Source: Petunia secreta
Taxonomy: Eukaryota > Streptophyta > Magnoliopsida > Solanales > Solanaceae
Reading direction: 5' to 3'
NCBI GenBank assembly: GCA_029990175.1
Contig: JARKIP010000005.1
Span: 32,125,501 to 32,189,500 of the forward strand
Length of the DNA stretch: 64,000 nt
Positions 11,040 to 20,664 of the stretch are shown here, piece after piece; position 1 is the first letter of the stretch, and each line of letters opens with the position of its first letter. The notes beneath the pieces are model-generated. The model saw only the letters and a program-made list of their open reading frames with translations, did no database searches and was not told where the DNA came from. The position numbers were made by a program, and so were the translations under genes.

Positions 11040-12019
11040 AAGGCTCGGGTTTCGTTCTTACGAATCCACGATCCTTTTTTATCTTATCTTTACTTTATTG
11101 TTATTGTGTTTATGTTCTTGAGAAAAGAAGAAAAACAAAAAAATTGAAAAAGTGAAAATTACAAAAAAATTCATGTTGTGGATTGGATTCGATTGCCCAT
11201 TGAGTGTTTGATATCGGGGATCGATCTATGATGTTTACCCGTTGATTTGGTACCCTCGTTTCTTGATTTGGTGTTGAAAATCACAAGTTAGAAAAATCAA
11301 ATCCCCAAAATTGAAAAACCCTTGAATTTGATTGAAATTTCTTAATTTGGATTCGATATGGATTGTGTGTTGTTATAAATCATTGGGGATTGATTGGAGT
11401 AGTTGAAAACACCATTAGGTACCTTCGGATTGGAAAAAAAACACCTTGGAACATCGAAATTTGGGTGCAAAAGGGCCAAAAACCCATTTTCGGACCGTGC
11501 TGAGAAGCCCAGTAGGCGGACCGCCTACTCCTAAGAGGTGGACCGCCTCTTTTTATGTTGCTCTCTGTATTTTGTGTAGGCGGGGCGCCCACTTTACAGA
11601 GGCGGACCGCCCACTCCTGGAGAGCCTCCGTTTGGCTTCGTTTCGTGTCTTTTTGTGATCCGTTTGCTTCCGTACCTCTTGGTTAGTGTTTCTAAGGTAT
11701 TAGTCCTACTTTATTAACACTAATCTTTGATTCCTTAGGGTGTTGTGTGTCTTGGAGTATTCACTTAAAGTCGTAGAACTTGCTTGCTTCAAGTGCGCAC
11801 TAAATTAGCTTCCGTACATCGAGTCACCTAAATTCCATTCCGGACTTTTACTTGGATCTACTAGTTGATTGATCTTACCATTGTGGTTCCTAAAAGAGAT
11901 AAAGGCATCTTTGGGTGGGGGTTTGGGAGTGTGCACCCTAAAAAGAGTGTTGAGAGCCACCACCAAAGGTAAGGGAGAGCAAGTGAGGTTGTTTATACTA
12001 ACCTTTGCACTTTCTTAAC
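11040..12019 (+). other. Untranslated leader of G with GC-palindrome cluster
   Basis: No supported ORF. Boxes of the same type as in G's LTR (GGCGGACCGCC, GGTGGACCGCC, GGCGGGGCGCC) lie at about 11513-11615. An intron-like motif begins at 11969 (CAAAG then GTAAGG) and would end at the AG at 12031-12032 (TTTTGCAG), 64 nt. Confidence 0.55.
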
Positions 12020-12384
12020 ATGTCTTTTGCAGGTACAAGGAGCCATAAGGGAGGTTTGGAGGGAAGTAGGAGTGGTGAGAAAGGTGTAAGTGAGAGGGAG
12101 TTAGTTGAAGCCTACCTTCCGAGCCTCTTGGCTCAAATAGAGGCAATGGACACTTGGGTCCAACACTTGGAGGATGAGATGAAAGAGAATGAGGCCGAAG
12201 GAAGAGATGGTATGAGTCGCACTATAGGTTATGGTATTGCTAGTAGTGGTGAAATGAGGAAGTACCCAACTAGTGTTGGTACTATTGATGGGATGTGTAA
12301 AGGGCATTACCTAGATGAATTCATATGGGAAAGAATGTGGTGTCAATTCGTAGTGAGCCTTAATGGGAATCATGGGTATGTGCT
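12020..12384 (+). pseudogene. N-terminal part of G's ORF, interrupted by D
   Basis: Starts MSFAGTRS, like J. A segment with LPSLLAQIEAM and VQHLEDEM matches the N-terminal coiled-coil-like segment of Gag in E, P and H (LLAEVKAL and similar), so this protein keeps only the beginning of Gag and lacks the capsid core and zinc knuckle. The frame is cut at 12384, where D begins, and resumes at 31487 after one copy of the duplication GTGCT. The ATG lies within the intron-like leader motif; a downstream start is possible. Confidence 0.65.
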
Positions 12385-12759
12385 TGATAAGACCCAAATA
12401 GGCGGAAGCAATAATCTAAGGTGTGGAAGCAATAATCATAAGATAACAAGAAATAGGGAAGGGGAAGAACAGAAAATAGAAGAAAAGAATGAATCAACTA
12501 AACACATAGATTGATTCAAAAGGGAGAAGAGACTTGAACCATTAAACGGGATTCACACTAGCGGTGATCCACCATGGATTCAACGTAAGAGATACATGAA
12601 GTCAACGCTTCAACGAGAATGGCCAAGCCTATTCTATCTTCTCAATTCTATCTTCCAAAACTAGCTAAGGAATGAAATAAGCTATCTAGCTATTTATAGA
12701 TGTTTTTAGGCACTAAGTAAAATGTCTAAATAGCCCACACTCTAGGCTTTAGGATAAAA
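12385..12759 (-). repeat. D 3' LTR, piece A
   Basis: Plus-strand sequence starts TGATAAGACCC and corresponds to positions 1-375 of D's intact LTR at 30788-31481, in the same orientation. It ends at GGATAAAA, where sequence jumps to the inverted piece B. GTGCT directly precedes it, so this is the true outer edge of D. Confidence 0.88.
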
Positions 12760-12930
12760 GCCTCAAATCGAGCTTAGAGTACTTACCATCAAGAGCCGGG
12801 ATTGGAGGATGCAAGGGACGAGAGGCCAAGAGCATCGGAGATGAATTGAAGCCGTTCCGGAAGGACCAGGCTGAGGTGCCCCGCCCAGGCCATCCAGGCG
12901 CCCCGCCCAGGAAGCAAAGGGGCCAGGCGC

Positions 12931-13680
12931 TGATGCAACCCAAATTGCATCGAGACCATTCACTCGAAGTCAAGCCAAGGACATACAAGACGCTCACCTA
13001 CACTTGGTTTGGAGAGGCGTGGATGAGACGAGCTCGGGGAAGGACTTAAAGGCAATGCATTGGAGCTCACTCCATGTGGAAACAGGGCAGGAAACAGTGC
13101 AAGAAGCAGGGGAGCAAAACAGGGCAAAAACAGGGGAAGTCTGCTGAGCTTACTGCCTAAGACTGGAAACTTGCTCTTCGCGATCGCGTCCATCACTCAC
13201 GCGATCGCGATGACCATTTCTTTTGCCTGCGCGATCGCGCCAAGACTCGCGCTATCGCGACCTTCTGCATTTTAGTGTTCCACGCGATCGCATATAACTC
13301 TGCGCGATCGCGAAGAACACTCGAGTAGCAGCGGACCAGAATGCTAGGAAACATTGTAATGAGGTGCTATAAATGCCCTCTTTCATCATTTATTGTTTTA
13401 ACACTACTTTGAACACAAAACACATTGAATGAGCATAGCTCTTGACATTGTAACTCTTTTGGCTTGAAATCAATTGGATGAATCCAAGTTGCTCTTCAAT
13501 CCATCTTCGATCATTCTATTTGCTTGAGCCTCGTGTCTCTTGAGGATAGTTGCTTAGCGTAGGTGATTCTTTCCAATCGCTCGGGGTGTAACGGAACAAG
13601 TTCTTCGTTGCTACTCGACTTTAGTGTGAGTCTCGTCTCGTTTCTTATCTTTTATCGCTTTCGTATTTTCGATTGCATCA
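12931..13680 (+). repeat. 5' LTR of E
   Basis: Starts TGATGCAACCC and ends GATTGCATCA. CGCGATCGCG palindromes, some imperfect, lie at about 13180-13315. A TATA box (GCTATAAATGCC) is near 13369. Confidence 0.95.
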
Positions 13681-13682
13681 GT

Positions 13683-13694
13683 TGGTATCAGAGC
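13683..13694 (+). other. Primer-binding site of E (initiator Met tRNA)
   Basis: TGGTATCAGAGC, two bases after the LTR end. Confidence 0.92.
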
Positions 13695-14981
13695 AAGGCT
13701 AGGGTTGCGTTCTTACGAGCCCTCGTCCTACTCTTCGTGCTTGTCATCTTTGTTCCGCATTTATTTTCGTGTTCTTGTTCTTGTTATATTGAAAAGAAGA
13801 AAAAAAAATTCAAAAAAAAAAACTCAAAAACCCAAAAATTTGGAGGAAATCGCTTGTGTTACGATTTTGTTGGTTTTGATTATCGGGAATTGTTTGTTTA
13901 CGTGAACCCGACAATTGGGTACCAACAAAACGCGTTTTGGAGTTGAAAATCAAAAGTTCAAAAATTGAACCCTAGGTTGGGTATTTTGCAAAATTTGCCA
14001 AAACTTGCTTGATGTTATGATATTGTGAATGTTTGGTATCGGGGATTGTTCACAATAGTTTTCCCGTTGTTTTGATACCAACATAACATCATTTGGAGTA
14101 TTGTAGTGAAAATCGAAAATTTGGTTCTTGAAGGTTTGGAAATATTGAAGAACTTGTCAAAAAAATCTTTGAAAACAAGTTGTTTGATGGTTGTTTTTGT
14201 GTATGAACTATTGGGGAATGTTTGTTCCAGCTGAAAAACATCTTTGGAAAGCTTGAAAACTGAAATACATTGCATTTGGGTTGTTGTTGTGCCAAAACTG
14301 CTGTTTTTCTGTCGAAATTCTGGTTCAGCTGAACAAACCTGCGCGATCGCGCAAGGTCTCGCGCTATCGCGCCAATTCTGAATTTTGTTCATCGCGGTCG
14401 CGCTCATCTGCACGCGATCGCGAAGGGAACCAATTTCCAGAATTTCCTGAAGTTGGACAGAACGTTCGCAAAGGTGTCGTAACAGTTCCCAACCACCAAA
14501 ACTCCCATAGCATCATCAAATATGGTGAGTTTCTAGATCACAAACCAAAATTCGTCCAATTCCGAATCCGTTTAGTGGCGAATCGATCTTTGAACATTTG
14601 ATCGCGCCACTTCCGGTTGGTACCTTGAGGGTAACACTTCTACCCAATTAGTACTAATCCCTTGTGCGAATAGGATACTCGTGCCTAGGAGGAGAGTAGA
14701 ATCCAAAGAAGATTCGTAGTTAATTGTTTGGTTCAAGTGCGCACCAAATAGCTTGGCGTTGATCGAGTCCCATTGAATCCACTCTTCCCGAAGAGCATTT
14801 GGTTCTTGTATTTTGGTTTGATCTTTGAGGAGGTTGCGCAACTACGAGGAGGCCATTGATTTCAAGTTTGTGTGAAACCAACCCCCAAGCTTGAGTGAAC
14901 CCGAGCGACAAGCAAAGGTGAGGGAGTGAGTGAGGACTTTTACTCTAATCTTCCTTTCTTGTTTTTGATTGTTGTAGGTAC
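13695..14981 (+). other. Untranslated leader of E
   Basis: No supported ORF. A second CGCGATCGCG cluster lies at about 14339-14425, matching the word used in E's LTR. Just before the start codon is an intron-like 60-nt segment, 14918-14977: CAAAG then GTGAGG at the left, a T-rich stretch, and TTGTAG before GTACATG. Confidence 0.6.
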
Positions 14982-15185
14982 ATGGCGGAGGAGAAAGCAA
15001 AGAGTACCATTGAGGTTCCAACCGACGTCTTGGCTAGCTTGTTAGCCGAGGTGAAGGCCCTAAACCTTAAAATGGAGGTTCTTGAAAAGGAGAGGACCCC
15101 GAGTGTCCAAAAGGACCCCAATGAAGGCACTAGTGATGATTCCATCATGAAGCCGGATCAATATGCGGAGCTAGTTCGTCGATAA
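14982..15185 (+). CDS. Gag N-terminal segment of E, ending at an in-frame stop
   Basis: ATG at 14982 (MAEEKAKS), then a Leu-rich coiled-coil-like segment (VLASLLAEVKALNLKMEVLEKE) matching the N-termini of Gag in H and P. After 67 codons a TAA (15183-15185) interrupts; the same frame continues without further stops to 20009. In H the aligned position reads LLKQQRV, so the TAA probably arose from a CAA Gln codon by one C to T change. Unless read through, it blocks the rest of Gag-Pol from this start. A later ATG in the same frame could start a shortened Gag. Confidence 0.8.
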   Translation: MAEEKAKSTIEVPTDVLASLLAEVKALNLKMEVLEKERTPSVQKDPNEGTSDDSIMKPDQYAELVRR

Positions 15186-18100
15186 CGGTTGAGGGATGAG
15201 GCTCTTGCTAGAGAAAGAATGTTGGGCAATCCCCAACCCTTGGGCAATCCCCAAGGAGATGTTCCATTCCTAAGGCCACGGAGAAACATTGCACCTCTTG
15301 AGCAAGTTGATGAAGCTCAAGAAGGGGAGGGCCTCGGACTTGATGATGATTACTTTGATGTCCCCTATCCAAATAGGAGGGCGATGAATGGAGGCCGAGG
15401 TATAGATAGAGGTCGTGGTCGAGGTCGAGGACCACCAAGAGCTTATATGGGAAGAAACTTGGGAAGGGAATATGAAGATGTTGATGACAACTATGGGGTT
15501 CAACCGGAACAACACCGTGGGGGTCGAGACACTAATCTCAATAGTGTCAAGATCACTATCCCGCCTTTCAAGGGGACTAGTGATCCGGAAGCATTTCTTG
15601 AATGGAAGATCCAATTGGAGCGGGTCTTTGACACAAATGATATGACCGAGGAGAAGAAGGCCACTTATGCCATTTCATCATTTGAGTCCTATGCCTCTAC
15701 TTGGTGGGAATCCATCAAGCGATCAAGGAGAAGACTTGGGTTGCGGATGAACATCACTTGGGAAGAATTGAAAGAAGTTATGAACAACAAGTATGTGACT
15801 CCCAAGTATCGACAAGAGCAACTCAAAAAGCTCTATGAATTGAAGCAAGGCTACAAGTCCGTTGATGAATATTTCAACGACTTTGAGAAAAACCGGATGG
15901 CTCTTGACATGGAAACGGAGGATGAAGAACAAGCTATCATCCGTTTCAAAAGTGGCTTGAGTAGGGAGATTGCTTCCCAATTGAGACTTCACATCTTCCA
16001 CTCCTTGCAAGATGTTTGTGATGCCGCGGTTGAAGCCGAGAAATGGCTCAAAGAAGAAAAGGCTCCTCGCTATAGGAGTACTACCACCACCACTCCTTCA
16101 ACTCGCACCAAAGAATGGAAGAGCCCATATGCTAGTGGGGCAAGTGGGAGTCGAGATGTAAAGAAGCCTTTTGAGAAGGCTACCCCGAAGAGCGACCACA
16201 AAGAAGTTGGAGGTACTTCTAAAACTACTTTAAATACTCCTTCTTCTTCTTCCTTCCAATGTCATAAATGCAAGGGTTATGGCCACTTTGCCAAAGAGTG
16301 CCCTACCCGGAAAACAATGATTGTAATGGATGATGGGTTGGTCTATGAGGGGGAAAGTGAGCCCGAGGAAGATGATGAGGAGGAGAGTGAGGAAGTTGAG
16401 GGTGAAGGTGAGGAGAGAGCGACGGAGGGGGATGATCCTAATATGTTCCTTGTGGTACGCCGCATTTTGGGAACTATGTTGAGTGAGGAGAGGGAAGATG
16501 AGCAAAGGGAGAACTTGTTCCATGCCCGTTGTAGAGTGAGGGGGCAAGTTTGTTCCATGATTATTGACTCGGGTAGTTGTGCAAATGTGGTGAGCCAATC
16601 TTTGGTCTCACAATTGAAGTTGACTACCATTAAACACCCGAGCCCCTACCGTTTGCAATGGCTAAGTGAGTGTGGGGAATTGAGGGTAGTGAAGCAAGTC
16701 TTGGTTAGGTTCAAGATTGGAAACTATCAAGATGAACACATGTTTGACGTGGTGCCAATGCAAGCTTGCCATCTTTTGTTTGGAAGGCCTTGGCAATACG
16801 ACAAACAAGTGGTTCATGATGGCCGGGCCAACACTTACACGGTGAAACATGAGGGAAAAAGGTTCGTACTTACACCTTTGACCCCGAAACAAGTAAGTGA
16901 GGACTATCGGCGCATGAAAGAGTTGAGGGAAACGGCTAAGGCCAAGTCTCCGGTTGTGGCCAAATCTTTGGCCGAAACTCCACCAACTTCCACCGGTCGC
17001 ATGTGTGCCATGATGCAACCGGGTGAGATTTTGAAAGGTAATGATGGCACCAAAATGCTCATATGCCTAGTGCACAAAGGTATGGTTTTAAATTCCGAAA
17101 GTGATTATTTATCTAACCCTAACCCTTTGCCTAGTGCCATTGAAAATGTTTTGAAGGTTTATGAGGACATGTTCCCGGATGAGATGCCGGATGGATTGCC
17201 TCCTTTGAGGGGCATTGAACATCAAATTGACTTTGTCCCGGGATCTCAAATTCCCAACAAGCCGGCATATAGGAGCAACCCCGAGGACACAAGGGAGCTA
17301 CAAAAGCAAATTGATGAGTTGCTCACCAAAGGCTTGGTGAGGGAGAGCTTGAGCCCTTGTGCCGTGCCCGTGATCCTTGTTCCAAAGAAGGATGGCACTT
17401 GGAGGATGTGTGTGGATTGTCGAGCGGTCAACAAGATCACGGTAAAGTATCGACATCCCATACCTCGTTTGGATGATATGTTGGATGAGCTTAGTGGTTC
17501 TAGTGTCTTTTCTAAAATAGACCTTAGGTCCGGCTACCACCAAATCCGGATGAAACCGGGTGATGAGTGGAAAACCGCATTCAAGACTAAATTTGGTCTA
17601 TATGAATGGTTGGTGATGCCCTTCGGCCTCTCCAACGCACCTAGCACTTTCATGAGATTAATGAACCACGTGCTTAAGCCATTTATCAACAAATTCGTGG
17701 TCGTCTACTTTGATGACATATTGATTTATAGCAAGTCAATAGACGACCATGTGGGCCACTTGAGTCAAGTGCTTGAAGTGCTACGAGCCGAAAAGCTCTA
17801 TGCCAACTTTAAGAAGTGTGCCTTTTGTGTTGAAAAGGTTGTCTTTTTGGGCTTTTTTGTTAGTGTCAATGGTGTGGAAGTTGATGAGTCCAAAGTTGAA
17901 GCCATTAGAGATTGGCCTACTCCTACCACCGTTTCTCATGTGAGGAGTTTCCATGGCCTTGCTAGTTTCTATCGGCGCTTTGTTAGAGACTTTAGCACCA
18001 TTGCCGCACCACTCACCGAGTTGGTGAAGAAAGATAAACCCTTTGTGTGGGGAGAGTCTCAAGAGAGAGCTTTCCAAGAATTGAAAGGTAGGTTGAGTAC

Positions 18101-20009
18101 CGCCCCCTTGCTACAATTGCCCGACTTCGGGAAGGCTTTTGAGGTTGAATGTGATGCCTCGGGGGTGGGAATTGGGGGTGTTCTCATGCAAGAAGGGAAG
18201 CCCGTTGCCTACTTTAGTGAGAAGTTGAAGGGCGCAACCTTGAATTACTCCACGTATGACAAGGAGTTGTATGCCCTCGTGAGAGCTCTAGCCCATTGGC
18301 AACACTATCTATGGCCTCGGGAATTTGTGATCAAGAGTGACCATGAGTCACTCAAGCATCTAAGAGGCCAAGAAAAGTTGAACAAGAGACATGCCAAGTG
18401 GGTGGAATTTGTTGAGTCCTTTCCTTATGTAATTCATTACAAGAAGGGTAAGGACAACGTTGTGGCCGATGCGCTTTCAAGAAAATTCGCTCTTGCCACC
18501 ACTCTCGCTTCTAGACTTGTGGGTTTTGAGAGTATCAAGTCATTGTACGCTCATGACCCAACGCTCAAGAGCATTCATGATGCTCTAGTGAGTGGGGAAA
18601 GGGTGGAAAAATACCAATGGGTAGATGGCTACATTTTCAAGCATGGGCGAGTGTGTGTCCCCGAGTCCTCTTGGAGAGATGTGCTAGTGCAAGAAGCACA
18701 TTGCGGGGGCTTGATGGGTCACTTTGGGGTGGACAAGACTATGGCCATACTTAAAGAGCAATTCCATTGGCCAAAAATGAGACCTCTTGTGGAACGATTT
18801 TGCAATGCTTGCTTGGATTGCAAGAGGGCCAAGTCTAGATCCAACAACCAAGGACTATACACTCCTTTGCCCATCCCTACTAGTCCGTGGGTTGATCTCT
18901 CTATGGATTTTGTTATGGCTTTACCCCGGACTAGAGGAGGACACGATAGCATTTTTGTTGTCGTTGACCGATTCTCCAAAATGGCTCACTTCATTCCGTG
19001 CAAAAAGACTAATGATGCCCATCATGTAGCTTCCTTGTTTATTGATAATGTCTTGAAATTGCATGGGGTGCCTCGCACCATTGTTAGTGATAGGGACTCC
19101 AAGTTCCTTAGCCATTTTTGGAAATGTTTGTGGGGTGCTCTTGGCACCAAATTGCTCTTCTCCACGTCCCACCACCCTCAAACCGATGGGCAAACCGAGG
19201 TGGTGAACCGGACTTTGGGAGCTCTACTACGAGCTATGACCAAAGGAAAGGCCGGGACTTGGATTGATAAGCTACCACTCATGGAGTTTGCATATAACCG
19301 CACTTTACATCGCATGATTGGCATGACTCCATTTGAGTGTGTTTATGGTTTTAACCCATTGATTCCTCTTGATCTTACCCCTTTGCCAAGGGATGTGGTT
19401 GTTGATTTTGAAGGTAAAGCTCGGGCCAAGGCGTTACTTGAACTTCACGCCAAAGCGCGGAAGGCTTTGGAAGAGGCTTATGAGAAGATAGCAACCAAGA
19501 GAAACAAAGGGAGAAAGAAGGTGGAGTTCAAGAAGGGAGATTGGGTATGGGTGCATTTCCGAAAGGAAAGATTTCCCATCCAAAGGAAAGGAAAGTTAGC
19601 ACCAAGGGGCGATGGACCATTCCAAGTGTTGTCCAAGATCAACAACAATGCATACGTGATAGATTTGCCCGGTGAGTATAATGTATCGACTACTTTCAAT
19701 GTTAGTGACTTGACTTCTTTTGATGTAGGTGACGACACCTTGGAGGAGGACGCCTCAATTTCGAGGACGAAATCTTCTCAAGAAGGGGAGGATGATGCAA
19801 CCCAAATTGCATCGAGACCATTCACTCGAAGTCAAGCCAAGGACATACAAGACGCTCACCTACACTTGGTTTGGAGAGGCGTGGATGAGACGAGCTCGGG
19901 GAAGGACTTAAAGGCAATGCATTGGAGCTCACTCCATGTGGAAACAGGGCAGGAAACAGTGCAAGAAGCAGGGGAGCAAAACAGGGCAAAAACAGGGGAA
20001 GTCTGCTGA
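15186..20009 (+). CDS. Gag-Pol polyprotein of E (protease, RT, RNase H, integrase)
   Basis: One open frame of about 1606 codons in phase with the upstream segment. Residues counted from 15189: Arg/Gly run near 75; Gag core with STWWE about 115-290; zinc knuckle CHKCKGYGHFAKEC about 357; retropepsin IIDSGSCANVVS about 457; RT with LVPKKDGTWRMCVDCRA about 730 and catalytic VVVYFDDILIYSK about 838; RNase H with VECDASGVGIGG about 987; integrase HHCC zinc region about 1170-1213; DDE core with SMDF about 1238, IVSDRDSKF about 1298 and TDGQTEVVNR about 1335; GPY/F-type module (RGDGPFQVL) about 1475. There is no classical chromodomain; the tail has ISRTKSSQEGEDD and FTRSQAK and runs 217 bp into the 3' LTR, as is known for the CRM clade. 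All catalytic motifs look intact. Confidence 0.93.
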   Translation, partial: RLRDEALARERMLGNPQPLGNPQGDVPFLRPRRNIAPLEQVDEAQEGEGLGLDDDYFDVPYPNRRAMNGGRGIDRGRGRGRGPPRAYMGRNLGREYEDVDDNYGVQPEQHRGGRDTNLNSVKITIPPFKGTSDPEAFLEWKIQLERVFDTNDMTEEKKATYAISSFESYASTWWESIKRSRRRLGLRMNITWEELKEVMNNKYVTPKYRQEQLKKLYELKQGYKSVDEYFNDFEKNRMALDMETEDEEQAIIRFKSGLSREIASQLRLHIFHSLQDVCDAAVEAEKWLKEEKAPRYRSTTTTTPSTRTKEWKSPYASGASGSRDVKKPFEKATPKSDHKEVGGTSKTTLNTPSSSSFQCHKCKGYGHFAKECPTRKTMIVMDDGLVYEGESEPEEDDEEESEEVEGEGEERATEGDDPNMFLVVRRILGTMLSEEREDEQRENLFHARCRVRGQVCSMIIDSGSCANVVSQSLVSQLKLTTIKHPSPYRLQWLSECGELRVVKQVLVRFKIGNYQDEHMFDVVPMQACHLLFGRPWQYDKQVVHDGRANTYTVKHEGKRFVLTPLTPKQVSEDYRRMKELRETAKAKSPVVAKSLAETPPTSTGRMCAMMQPGEILKGNDGTKMLICLVHKGMVLNSESDYLSNPNPLPSAIENVLKVYEDMFPDEMPDGLPPLRGIEHQIDFVPGSQIPNKPAYRSNPEDTRELQKQIDELLTKGLVRESLSPCAVPVILVPKKDGTWRMCVDCRAVNKITVKYRHPIPRLDDMLDELSGSSVFSKIDLRSGYHQIRMKPGDEWKTAFKTKFGLYEWLVMPFGLSNAPSTFMRLMNHVLKPFINKFVVVYFDDILIYSKSIDDHVGHLSQVLEVLRAEKLYANFKKCAFCVEKVVFLGFFVSVNGVEVDESKVEAIRDWPTPTTVSHVRSFHGLASFYRRFVRDFSTIAAPLTELVKKDKPFVWGESQERAFQELKGRLSTAPLLQLPDFGKAFEVECDASGVGIGGVLMQEGKPVAYFSEKLKGATLNYSTYDKELYALVRALAHWQHYLWPREFVIKSDHESLKHLRGQEKLNKRHAKWVEFVESFPYVIHYKKGKDNVVADALSRKFALATTLASRLVGFESIKSLYAHDPTLKSIHDALVSGERVEKYQWVDGYIFKHGRVCVPESSWRDVLVQEAHCGGLMGHFGVDKTMAILKEQFHWPKMRPLVERFCNACLDCKRAKSRSNNQGLYTPLPIPTSPWVDLSMDFVMALPRTRGGHDSIFVVVDRFSKMAHFIPCKKTNDAHHVASLFIDNVLKLHGVPRTIVSDRDSKFLSHFWKCLWGALGTKLLFSTSHHPQTDGQTEVVNRTLGALLRAMTKGKAGTWIDKLPLMEFAYNRTLHRMIGMTPFECVYGFNPLIPLDLTPLPRDVVVDFEGKARAKALLELHAKARKALEEAYEKIATKRNKGRKKVEFKKGDWVWVHFRKERFPIQRKGKLAPRGDGPFQVLSKINNNAYVIDLPGEYNVSTTFNVSDLTSFDVGDDTLEEDASISRTKSSQEGEDDATQIASRPFTRSQAKDIQDAHLHLVWRGVDETSSGKDLKAMHWSSLHVETGQETVQEAGEQNRAKTGEVC
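19781..19792 (+). other. Polypurine tract of E
   Basis: AGAAGGGGAGGA abuts the 3' LTR. It also encodes part of the QEGEDD tail. Confidence 0.88.
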
Positions 20010-20542
20010 GCTTACTGCCTAAGACTGGAAACTTGCTCTTCGCGATCGCGTCCATCACTCACGCGATCGCGATGACCATTTCTTTTGCCTGCGCGATCGC
20101 GCCAAGACTCGCGCTATCGCGACCTTCTGCATTTTAGTGTTCCACGCGATCGCATATAACTCTGCGTGATCGCGAAGAACACTCGAGTAGCAGCGGACCA
20201 GAATGCTAGGAAACATTGTAATGAGGTGCTATAAATGCCCTCTTTCATCATTTATTGTTTTAACACTACTTTGAACACAAAACACATTGAATGAGCATAG
20301 CTCTTGACATTGTAACTCTTTTGGCTTGAAATCAATTGGATGAATCCAAGTTGCTCTTCAATCCATCTTCGATCATTCTATTTGCTTGAGCCTCGTGTCT
20401 CTTGAGGATAGTTGCTTAGCGTAGGTGATTCTTTCCAATCGCTCGGGGTGTAACGGAACAAGTTCTTCGTTGCTACTCGACTTTAGTGTGAGTCTCGTCT
20501 CGTTTCTTATCTTTTAGCGCTTTCGTATTTTCGATTGCATCA
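19793..20542 (+). repeat. 3' LTR of E
   Basis: Pairs with 12931-13680. Two differences were seen, one in a CGCGATCGCG box (CGTGATCGCG here) and one near the end (TTAGCGC against TTATCGC). Confidence 0.95.
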
Positions 20543-20664
20543 GGCGCTCCGCCCACCCAGGGGGCACTCCGCCCAGCCCCCTCCACTGGCCAAGTTCGCG
20601 GGCGCTCCGCCCAAGGAGAGGCGCTCCGCCCCAAAAGCTGAAGCACGGGATTCACACTAGCGGT

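Larger units (their letters stand above)
12931..20542 (+). mobile_element. Element E: near-intact autonomous Ty3/gypsy chromovirus (CRM-like)
   Basis: 7612 bp, with 750-bp LTRs (12931-13680 and 19793-20542) and duplication GGCGC at 12926-12930 and 20543-20547. Only two LTR mismatches were seen by eye. It has a primer-binding site, leader, one long gag-pol frame broken by a single stop, and a polypurine tract. It is inserted in an AGGCGCTCCGCC box of D's LTR. It is the only element in the window with all pol domains visible and is the likely relative that mobilised P, whose LTR and Gag N-terminus it shares. Confidence 0.95.
12760..20650 (+). repeat. D 3' LTR, inverted piece B, containing E
   Basis: Ignoring E (12931-20542 plus its 5-bp duplication), this is the reverse complement of LTR positions of about 688 down to 413. 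It begins GCCTCAAATCGAGC and ends GAAGCACGGGATT. The junction with piece C has seven shared bases (CGGGATT). The inverted orientation relative to A and C is the evidence for rearrangement. Confidence 0.82.

Noticed and set aside
12846..13275. Arg/Pro/Gly-rich ORFs over GC boxes (also near 20050, 26200, 31240, 36500, 46230, 48110 and 52770)
   Set aside because: They arise from GC-rich palindromes lacking stops, occur in every LTR copy and on both strands, and match no family.
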